Assembly (NCBI GenBank): GCA_022266195.1 | Contig: WHVY01000007.1 | Coordinates: 3,162,001 to 3,226,000, forward strand | Length of the DNA: 64,000 nucleotides | Origin: Tetranychus cinnabarinus | Taxonomy: Eukaryota; Arthropoda; Arachnida; Trombidiformes; Tetranychidae | Direction of reading: 5' to 3' | Shown: piece by piece, positions 12,632-20,759 of the stretch | Layout: every line of letters begins with the position of its first letter | Position numbering within the stretch: position 1 is the first letter of the stretch | Program-made: the position numbers and the translations under genes | The notes under the pieces: generated by a model | Databases searched by the model: none | What the model was told of the DNA's origin: nothing | Seen by the model: the letters and a program-made list of their open reading frames with translations, nothing else

Positions 12632-13950
12632 CTCGAGACAGTTATCATTTATCCATTTATCTGTTAGTTGATTAAACAAATAAAGTCGTATTTTCATTAA
12701 TTTTCACTGCGAGTACAAATTTTTGTTTGGCTCAAGCAAATGGCCATTGTCATGGAAACATTTGTTGTCTCTTCTCGTTTGATATTTCAATACAAAATCG
12801 GACTTGTTGCTTCATTTTATTGATTGACTACCAGATCTCTTAATCATCTGGCACTATTTTGGATGATAAAATTCATTATTTCGACTCACTGATTTTCCAG
12901 CAATTGATTTGGAATGCGAATTTTCAACGTCTCATTGGTTTATCCAACTAAAACTAATTCTCTGGGAAATTTACATCATTCTTTATTAGAGACCAAAACC
13001 ATATTAAGTGAATCCTTTAATCTGAACTGGGAAGCGTTAATTCAACAATTTTGGCAAAAGCTAATCATCAGTTGATTTCCATCTAGTCAATCTCATTTCT
13101 ACCTTTCTCGGTTAATTAGTTAATTAGTAGCTGGGGAGCAATCAAACGCAGTTTTACGCAAAAATAGCCCAAACCAAGTTAAAGCAACGGCCATCTGGAG
13201 CACTTTCATAATAAATTGAAATGAAAAACTGAAATCTATTCAAGACAATTAAACATTAATCAACTAGTTTTTCGCAACAATTATTCAACTATATTTGTAA
13301 ACCTAATTTAGCAATCTCCCTCAATTGATCAATTGATTTTTCTTTAATTGTTTACTACTTTTGGCCAAATAAAGCATGAAAAAAAACGATTAACCAACAG
13401 TTCAGCTCAATTTTGTTTATTTAACTCATGCGATTGAAACAAAAAATTCAATCTAAATTAAAGACTTACAAAACTAATAGTTTATACAATTCAATGTTTT
13501 ACAAATAATTTTTTAATTTACTTTTATAATGAAGATAGCTGCAAGCTAATTGCCATTTGTGTTGGAATACAATTAAAAAAACACTTAAATTTATAAATTG
13601 ATTTATTGATGTTCATTGAATGTTTACAATCTGAATAGCACTTCATAGGCTTTGAGTTGAGTTTAACTAATGTTGTAAATTAATACATTAATTAATGCCT
13701 AATGTACTTTGAACAGGTTTCTTAGCTTTACTCAACAACAATTAGTTAATTTATATTGCAATTTTTGCTACTTTATGGCTCTTAATTTTTACATTCATTT
13801 AAAATAAGCTATGTTACCTTAGTACCGAATTATGTTACCTTTGAACATTACAATTGTAAAGTGTTACTAAAAAGACGCAACGATCACATTTATACACAAA
13901 GCGACGCAAATGAGCAAAACTAGGTGAAAATATATTCCTTCAAACTTAGA
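12632..13950. other. Intergenic DNA upstream of TMEM218
   Basis: No coding frame was found. The proximal 100-200 bp should hold the TMEM218 promoter and 5' UTR. TTTGGC, CCATCTAG (about 13080) and CCATCTGGAGC (about 13192) words occur, but nothing decisive. The rest is A+T-rich unique-looking sequence leading into the three-copy repeat. Confidence 0.5.
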
Positions 13951-13954
13951 CTCT

Positions 13955-14440
13955 AATGGTTTGTAGCAACATACAAACTGAATCCATTTGTGCGATTAAA
14001 AAATTTCTCTGGGCAACAGTTTTGGAGGAAATCGAGTTTAAAGCTGTATCTTCGATCGCGTTTTTAACAACAATGGAAGCAGATTTTTTCATGAAATTCA
14101 TTTTGCTGATGTAACTTTTGGTAGTCCACCAAAAAATGCATTCATTTTGTGAAATAAAATTTTCTATCTTTAGTTCAACAGATTAGTTCGACTTGTAGGG
14201 AAAGCGACCACATTCTATGACCATAAGAGTTAGAGAACTGGAACTTATTATTGAACCAAAAAAATTGCTTGTGCACATCATGGGCCAAATACTTTTTTCG
14301 ATTAAACAATTATTCTCTTGATTTTGGCCATTATTCTTAAAACTTTGACCCTCAATATTTCGAGAATGGCATCACATACTATCCTCATTCTTTCACCAAT
14401 TTAATCCTTTACTGATTAATAACGCAATTTGATTCAAAAA
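13955..14440 (+). repeat. Unclassified ~470-bp repeat, copy 1
   Basis: Shares an ordered series of words with copies 2 and 3: GAAATCGAGTTTAAAG, CTTCGATCGC, CATGAAATTCATTTTGCTGA, AATGCATTCATTTTGTGAA, CATAAGAGTTAGAGAACTG, CTTGTGCACATCATG, ATTTTGGCCATT and ATATTTCGAGAATGGC. It has stop codons in all frames and no transposase-like protein. Boundaries are approximate. Confidence 0.7.
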
Positions 14441-14624
14441 CTTTCTATTAGCGCATTTGGGTCATGATTTTGGGTGTAAATGTAAAAGCAAACAACATAA
14501 GTAACAAAATAAACTCATCTCAACCCATTTCTTGCTAAATAAACCATTTTTCTGGTTAAACATACAAATGAATTGCAAAGAGAGCTGCTAAAGGCTCGAA
14601 CATTTGAGTTAAGAGTTGAGACTT

Positions 14625-15101
14625 AGCAGGTTTGTAGGGACATGAAAACTAACTCATTTGGTGCTATTAAATAATTCGTCCGATGGATACTTTTGGATAA
14701 AATCGTGGTCAAAGTTGAAATTTCGATCGGCTTTTGTTTCGCTATGAAAGCAGATTTTTGCATGAAACCCTATTTTATTGATATGAATTTAGATGATGAA
14801 CCAGAAAATGCATTAAATTTGAAAAATAGACTTTTCCGTTTCCTGTAAAGCGCTTAAGTTCGATTTGCATTTAAACCGACCTTTTTCTGTGACCGTGAAA
14901 GTTAAAGAGCTGAAACTCATTTTCCTAAAATAAAAACTGTTTGTACACACGATGACTTATATATTTTCCTCAATTTATCAATAATTCACTCTATTTTGGC
15001 CATTGGACTAAATAACTTAAAGTCTCGATATTTCGAGAATGGCTTAAGTTACAGTCATTATTCTTCGACCAATCATTAGATTTGATTATGGGCTATAATA
15101 T
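14625..15101 (+). repeat. Unclassified ~470-bp repeat, copy 2 (direct)
   Basis: Same order and orientation as copy 1, clearly diverged (for example GAAATTTCGATCGGCTTTTG, AATGCATTAAATTTGAAA, TCGATATTTCGAGAATGGC). The right end is marked by GGGCTATAATAT at 15090-15101, which reappears reversed at the start of copy 3. Copies 2 and 3 therefore form an inverted repeat with a spacer of about 170 bp (15102-15271). Confidence 0.7.
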
Positions 15102-15271
15102 CGCGAAGTATTAAATTATTGAAGATCGTACGAAAAAAGTTATAGCCCTTTATTAACTATGTTGTCAGATTGGAAACTTGATTATTAAAGTTGAATGGTT
15201 ACTTAGACACAATTTTATATGTTATAAGATTACTCATTATTAAATGAATTTATACGGCATCAAGTCATATC

Positions 15272-15740
15272 ATATTATAGCCCATGACAAAACCTAGTGT
15301 TAGATCTAAGAATGGAGATTGTACGTGCTATCATTATCGAAATATCGATGCACAAAGTTTTCAGGCCAATGGCCAAAATCAAGAGAACTGTTGCTGAATC
15401 GAAAAAAGTATTTGACGCATGATGTGCACAAGCAAATTTCATGGACCAACATCAAGTTTGAGGTCTCTAACTCTTATAGTCACAGAATAAATTCGGTTTA
15501 ACTACAAATCGAACTGACCTGTTTTAAAGGAAACGGAAAGTTTTAATTCACAAAATAAATGCATTTTTCAGTTGACAATTAAAATTTACATCAGCAGAAT
15601 GAATTTCATGAGAAAGTCTGGTCAAACAACTGCACAAAAGGCGATCGAAGTTTCAACTTTAAACTCGATTTCCTTGAAAACTGTAAATCAGAGAAACTTT
15701 TAAACCACATGAAAGGACTCAGTTTTCATTTCCTAACAAT
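15272..15740 (-). repeat. Unclassified ~470-bp repeat, copy 3 (inverted)
   Basis: The reverse complement matches copies 1 and 2 from the terminal ATATTATAGCCC word (15272-15283) through CCAATGGCCAAAAT, CATGATGTGCACAAG, ACTCTTATAGTCAC, GGAAACGGAAAG, AAATAAATGCATTTT, CATCAGCAGAATGAATTTCA and AAACTCGATTTCC. In places it is closer to copy 1 than copy 2 is. No coding content was found. It could be a decayed non-autonomous element or a local duplication. Confidence 0.7.
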
Positions 15741-16062
15741 CTTAAATAGTCTAAATTTGAAAGGAATTTATTGTTACCCGCTTTTGCCCATTTTTCTTTC
15801 AGTGTTTTGTCTATTTGTGCACAAATGTGATTGTTGTGTCTTTTTAGCAACAATTCAATATAACATTGCTTATTATAGCTTCTTAATTGGACTTATGTTA
15901 TTGGAATTGTTTGTACTTTATTGTTTTCATCAAATTCACTGTTATGATCGTGTACAATTGAGCTTTAAAGAGTTTCTTTTTTGTTAAGGCTGGTACTTGA
16001 TGCTTTGGTACAGAATTAGAGGTTTTCATTATAAATTTTATGGTAAATATCTTTGCAAACTG

Positions 16063-16896
16063 TTAATTGAATTCAGTTGAGACGTTGTGTAACCTGACCA
16101 CTGTGTTAATTGTCCAGGATTCATCGCGTTTACGTCTTCGTCTTCCAGCAACAATAGAGCTTGTGAATTGAGGTGTTTGGATGAATCCAGGTTGATATGG
16201 ATAACTTGGCTGAAATCCGCCGATTGGTGATCCAAGTGACTGTTGATGAGACTTGAGGAGCAACGAGAATGGCAAAAACATTGATATGATGAGACCAAAG
16301 AAACCAGCGATTGTTAAGATAACCAGAAAAAGGGTCAACTCATCTTGTTGGTCGAGTCCAGGATCGAGTGGTCTTTGATCAAAAGGCCTTCTGCGAGGTA
16401 AAATGTTGAATGGACTGAGGCTTGTTGGTGATGGATAAGGCGATGATTCCAATGGTTGAGGTGCAGATGTAAATGGCAACAATGAAAATGTCTTTGGAGG
16501 TGGAGGTGGTGGAGGTGGCAACCAATCTGGTAAACTTGGATCTCGATATTCATAATCGCTTGATGCTGAAGGATTCATTGATGAGGTTCCACCTTCACTG
16601 TCCATCATTTCAATATGATTTATTGTAGCTGATGATTGAATTGGTGAGTCTTGAATGGTTGAACTCGATGATGATTGAGACAATCTCTTGTGAATATTGG
16701 ACCTGATGAAATACCATAAAATCTTCAACAACTTTTCCACACTTGGATTGATTTGGATTTTATAAGTTTTCAAGTTATTATTTTGACCATTCAACTTGGA
16801 TTTCGAAGTCAATGGATACTTTTGAACAACTGCTGAAATCTTATGTTGTTGAACATTCATCAAGTAAACGATTAAAATTAACATTATTTTAGACAT
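16063..16896 (-). CDS. Unrecognised secreted/type I membrane protein with proline-rich ectodomain
   Basis: Single-exon frame of 277 residues from the first ATG (16896). The N-terminus MSKIMLILIVYLMNVQQHKI looks like a signal peptide cleaved near ISA/VV. Residues of about 70-110 are Ser-rich and residues 110-180 Pro-rich, including a run of eight prolines and FNILPRRRPFDQRPLDPG. A strong hydrophobic helix follows (LFLVILTIAGFFGLIISMFLPF, about 190-212). The tail carries GGFQPSYPYQPGFIQTP and a dibasic GRRRRKRDES motif that could be a proprotein-convertase site if the tail is luminal. I do not recognise the family. Length and ordered architecture make chance unlikely. Upstream spacing to the next gene is about 980 bp. 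Confidence 0.65.
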   Translation of the reverse strand: MSKIMLILIVYLMNVQQHKISAVVQKYPLTSKSKLNGQNNNLKTYKIQINPSVEKLLKILWYFIRSNIHKRLSQSSSSSTIQDSPIQSSATINHIEMMDSEGGTSSMNPSASSDYEYRDPSLPDWLPPPPPPPPKTFSLLPFTSAPQPLESSPYPSPTSLSPFNILPRRRPFDQRPLDPGLDQQDELTLFLVILTIAGFFGLIISMFLPFSLLLKSHQQSLGSPIGGFQPSYPYQPGFIQTPQFTSSIVAGRRRRKRDESWTINTVVRLHNVSTEFN

Positions 16897-16911
16897 AATG
16901 AATAAACTCAC

Positions 16912-17755
16912 AGCTGTTAAACGATTGTTTTAAAAAAATGAGTTTACTATACATTTGGATAGTCAACTCTTAACAATTTCATCGTTAAACATAGTTTCAA
17001 GTTAGTCTTGAAAATGAATCAACTATCAAAATTTCTTTCTTTTTGACTCTTACTATTGAAATAATTTAACAGACCAGATATCTTTAACAATAGCGATCAT
17101 CTAAATACATAATTATCTCTGAATTTCACAGCAATCAGCAACCAAATGCAACAAATAATATCGTGAAACAACATTTTCCATACGCTTTGTTGATTATAAG
17201 TGCTTTCCTGAAGAGAAACTAAATGAACGGTTCGAGTATTTCAAACTTTAACTTTTGCAAACTATTCATAATCATGAAGTATAAAATAAGTAAGAGTTTT
17301 GTATGAAAATTATGTTTTAATTTCAAGAGAACCAATTATTCTATTAATAGCAAATTTTTGAACAGAATTAGATTCATTTTAAAATTTGAGGGAAATGTGG
17401 TGTATCCGGAAACCTTTTGATGAAACAGGAAAATAATTATGATAACAATGAGCCTTTAGGATAACTCAATGGTAACAAATACAGAAGTAGCGCAATATGG
17501 CAGTGAAAAAAGGATACAAAAGCAATATTTATCCAATCATTAGTTTCCTAATAAGATTCACTACTAAATTCATTGTCATTGTTCATGATCTTTTATTAAC
17601 TAAACAACTCAAATCATATTCCATGTTTGGATCATCGAAAATACTTATTATAATTGGAATGAATTCACACAAAATGATCGATTCACTGATACTGTTCACT
17701 GTAACTTGTAAGCAATGAAAAATTTAAACGCTTTGCATCTCAATTTATGCTTTCA
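16912..17755. other. Intergenic DNA, no gene seen
   Basis: A+T-rich sequence between the unknown membrane-protein gene and the 3' end of the minus-strand protease homologue. A 73-codon frame (17497-17718, +) is hydrophobic with no start context or neighbours and is not called. Confidence 0.55.
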
Positions 17756-17761
17756 TTTATT
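17756..17761 (-). terminator. Possible polyadenylation signal (AATAAA) of the minus protease homologue
   Basis: AATAAA on the minus strand, about 120 bases after the stop codon at 17881. It is the nearest canonical hexamer I see. Confidence 0.4.
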
Positions 17762-17880
17762 TAATTGAAACAATCAAGAATTAAAAATGATTAGTTAGGA
17801 TCCTTTACTGGTTTAACATAAAATCCAAGCCCCGGACTCAATTTCCTGGATTGACCAAAAGAATTAATAGTTATTAACGC

Positions 17881-18842
17881 TTAGTAAAAGTCAAATACAG
17901 GCTTCCAACAAGCATTTTGAGCCAAAATTTTAATCGCTTCAGCGTATTGAGCAACATCAGTGTAAACAGCTTGGTTACTTGGACCACAACGAGATGTTAC
18001 TCCAGTCAAATAATATCTATGGTTATCTTCAAAAGAAGTCAAAGGTCCAACATGGCATTCTTTATCTTCACGTCCATAATTAACGGCACAGAGGTGTGTG
18101 GACCTAACTGGAACATTGCATCGAGCATCTATGGAAATACAGATAGTATTGCAATAATATAAAAGTTATTAACGGTTAAAGTAATTTAAAAGACGAGATA
18201 CTATTGCAGTCAGCTTACTTGAATATGCGGTAATATAACTTTCGAGACTGGAAGAGGTTGATGGACTGACGCGAACTAAAGGTGTATTATAATCTGGCCA
18301 TTGAGTTTTGAGACAAACTGGAAGGAATTGGGAATCAACTGGTGAACTCAAAGTTAATATGGCAAAATCATGAGAACCAGTTTCTTTGTTATAACGTGAA
18401 TCGACCCAAACAGATGAAACAGTTTTGTTTGAATTATCATTCAATTGAACCTCAATCGATTCAGCATTTAAACCATCAACACAGTTAGCAGCAGTAGCAA
18501 CATGCTGGTTATCGAGTAAGGCAGAACCACAAGAATCTCGATCTTTTCCTCTTTTATTGAACAAGAAACCATAGATGTAATGATGAGCTAACTAGCGATT
18601 AAAAAGTGAGCGTAATACTTACATTACAACTGCATACCATTGAAATCGACTCAACTTCCCTTCGTATTTACTTTCATCGTAAAAGCTAGTTGCAAGTTGA
18701 CCACCACATTCTGAAGCAATAACAATTATTAGTAACAAATTAGTTAGCTTATAATCTTCGTGATTGTATGAGTTTCCTTACCGCAAGCGAATGATTGGTT
18801 GATCGAAACGACCAGAATAGAAGCGAACAAGATTATATTCAT
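17881..18842 (-). CDS. Secreted serine-protease homologue (catalytically inactive), minus copy
   Basis: Four exons are inferred on the minus strand: 18842-18782, 18710-18623, 18550-18219 and 18128-17881 (61, 88, 332 and 248 nt), all GT-AG, giving 242 residues. Residues 1-19 are a signal peptide (MNIILFASILVVSINQSFA). The body follows the S1 (trypsin-like) plan: CGSALLDNQHVATAANCVDG is the usual xAAHC block, HDFAILTL the DIALL block, and VYTDVAQYAEAIK the C-terminal helix. The catalytic His is Asn72, and the GDSGGP block is replaced by ECHVGPL with no serine. Asp111 remains. The IVGG activation site is also missing. It is therefore a pseudoprotease, probably extracellular and disulfide-bonded, with a binding or decoy role possible. 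It is the mirror-image paralogue of 19743-20718 and shares its promoter sequence. It is not a pseudogene: all splice sites and the frame are intact. Confidence 0.88.
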
Positions 18843-18930
18843 TTTGCTACTGTTGATCTGCGAAAACAAGTAACTAGTAAATCAACTTCAGTTGTATTGA
18901 TAATGATTTCATTAAATTCAATCGGTCTTC

Positions 18931-18937
18931 TTTTATA
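18931..18937 (-). promoter_or_regulatory. TATA box of the minus protease homologue
   Basis: TATAAAA on the minus strand in the context AAGTATAAAAGAAGACCGAT, about 90 bases before the ATG. The plus copy has the same word at the same distance from its ATG. Confidence 0.7.
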
Positions 18938-19140
18938 CTTGAAATAATTCTGAAATTACATCTGAAATCTCAAAACTTTCACCATTCACATGTTTTCTGT
19001 CAACAGCGATTACTTGAAATAAAATGTTTACAATAGCTAATTAGCTGATTAGTTTGCATTATGTGATTTATATGATATGGGACATTTTTTGTCAAGTCAG
19101 ATGTTAAGTCCATGTAATTTGTACTTGTTTTTGATTGATT

Positions 19141-19449
19141 CAATATTCCTATAGTTCTGATGGGTGTGAACTTCGCATTCAACAATTTCGACGTTTGATA
19201 GGTAAACCATATCAAGGATGGAACTCAGTAAAATCTTGAAGTCTTTCCGACTGCCATCCTTTTATCCAAACAATTATTGAGAGGTCTTGGGGGCTCATCC
19301 GAACCAGATGATAAGTTCATAAGATCTGTACTTGTTTCATCTTGACATTCATTTTCTTATTCGTTGATTATTATCTTCTCGATCGTGACCTTACGATCAA
19401 TTGTTAAGCAAAAATATTTTAATTTTGAAAATCTCGATCAATAACAGTC
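19141..19449. other. Spacer of the inverted duplication
   Basis: About 310 bp between the two arms with no clear mirror symmetry. A module resembling the arm ends (TAAGTTCATAAGATCTGTAC, then TTGTTTC) recurs at about 19311-19340, a third copy. A short GATGG...CCATC pairing lies at 19217-19259. Divergent transcription of both arms starts outside this spacer. Confidence 0.5.
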
Positions 19450-19647
19450 TGAAACAAGTACAAATTATATGAACTTAACATTTCAATTGACTTAATAATC
19501 ATTGATTGATCATATAAATCACATAATGCAAACTAATCAGCTAATTAACTATTGTAAACATTTTATTTCAAGTCATCGCTGTTGACAGAAAACATGTGAA
19601 TGGTGAAAGTTTTGAGATTTCAGATGTAATTTCAGAATTATTTCAAG

Positions 19648-19654
19648 TATAAAA
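19648..19654 (+). promoter_or_regulatory. TATA box of the plus protease homologue
   Basis: TATAAAA about 90 bases upstream of the ATG at 19743, in the same context as the minus copy (AAGTATAAAAGAAGACCGAT). Confidence 0.7.
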
Positions 19655-19742
19655 GAAGACCGATTGAACTTAATGAAATCATTATCAATACAACTGAAGT
19701 TGATTTACTAGTTACTTGTTTTCGCAGATCAACAGTATTAAA

Positions 19743-20718
19743 ATGAATATAATCTTGTTCGCTTCCATTCTGGTCGTTTCGATCAACCAATCATTCGCAT
19801 GCGGTAAGCAAACTCATACACTCGATAAGATTATAAGCTAATTTTTCACTGATTTTTACTGTTGTTTCAGAATGTGGTGATCAACTTGCAACGGACTTCT
19901 ATGATAAAAGCAAATTCGAAGGAAAGTTGAGTCGATTCCAATGGTATACAGTTGTCATGTAAGTCAATGTTATGATCGCTCATTTTAAATACATTTAGTT
20001 GAATTATTTGTTTAATCATCATTCTTCTTGTTCTTATTTTCTTTTCAAAAGGAGTAAAGATCGAGATTCTTGTGGTGCTGCCTTGATTGATGATCAACAT
20101 GTGGCTACTTCGGCTCATTGCGTTAACGGCTTAAAAGCTAAGGCGATAAAGGTTCAATTGAATGATAAATCAAACAGAACTATCTCATCAGTTTGGGTTG
20201 ATTCACGTTATAACGTTACTAATCGAGCTTATGATTTCGCTATATTGACTTTGAGTAAACCAGTCAATTCTCAATTCAAGCCACTTTGTATGCAAAATAA
20301 GTATCCAGAGTTTGAAACACTTTATGTTCGCGTTAATCCTAGAGTCGATGGTAGCTCCGAAACTTATCCAATTGCAATTGAAAGTAAGTTGATCAGAGAG
20401 TAGTGCATCAACATTAACTGTTGATTAACTGCAAACAATCGCCCTATAATTTTATTATTTCATCCAAAAGATGCTAGGTGCTCACTCCCAGCTTCTGAAA
20501 CCCATGTCTGTGGATTCAGTTTTGACGATGCAAACTATGAAGTAAACGACGGACCGTTTGCTGCTTATGAAGTAAACAAAAAGTACTACTTTGTTGGCGT
20601 CGTATCTCGTGCCGGTACTCGCAATAAGTATCTTTACACTGATGCCACTAAATACGTTGACACAATCAAAAAGTTGGCTCCAAAGTCATGTTGGAAAGAC
20701 AAAAATGGTCAAGTTTAA
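19743..20718 (+). CDS. Secreted serine-protease homologue (catalytically inactive), plus copy
   Basis: Four exons are inferred: 19743-19803, 19871-19958, 20052-20383 and 20471-20718, with lengths identical to the minus copy, giving 242 residues. The signal peptide (residues 1-19) is identical to that of its paralogue. The S1 core has CGAALIDDQHVATSAHCVNG with catalytic His72 kept, and YDFAILTL with Asp111 kept. The GDSGGP block is replaced by EVNDGPF (184-190), so the nucleophilic serine is gone. The region where IVGG should start the mature enzyme reads KFEGKLSRFQWYTVVM. The likely product is a secreted pseudoprotease. The C-terminal LYTDATKYVDTIK matches the usual last helix. An AATAAA lies 36 bases after the stop. 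The gene is divergent from its partner with about 900 bp between the ATGs, so co-expression is likely. Confidence 0.88.
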
Positions 20719-20753
20719 GCGTCTTGTCTTGTTGAACAATAGATAAATGCAGA

Positions 20754-20759
20754 AATAAA
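20754..20759 (+). terminator. Polyadenylation signal (AATAAA) of the plus protease homologue
   Basis: Canonical hexamer 36 bases after the stop codon at 20716-20718. Confidence 0.7.

Larger units (their letters stand above)
17881..19140 (-). repeat. Left arm of a large inverted duplication
   Basis: Reverse complement of 19450-20718 by gene structure and sequence. Homology is strongest in the inner part (about 18780-19085: signal-peptide exon, 5' UTR, TATA box and upstream sequence) and fades outward. It stops near the stop codon: the 3' flanks are unrelated. The axis of symmetry is near 19292. Confidence 0.88.
19450..20718 (+). repeat. Right arm of a large inverted duplication
   Basis: Mirror partner of 17881-19140. 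The promoter-proximal part (about 19507-19803) is nearly identical to the left arm, including CATCGCTGTTGACAGAAAAC and the TATA context. The third and fourth exons are clearly more diverged. Confidence 0.88.

Noticed and set aside
13955..15740. Transposable element with its own transposase
   Set aside because: No frame longer than about 60 codons and no catalytic motif in the three repeat copies.
15709..15987. 92-codon plus hydrophobic frame with many Cys and Phe
   Set aside because: Starts inside the inverted repeat copy, has no start context and no homologue I recognise; possible but unsupported.
17881..18842. Idea that the minus protease copy is a pseudogene because catalytic residues are lost
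   Set aside because: All four exons, splice sites, promoter and length are intact and match the partner, so loss of activity looks selected rather than decayed.
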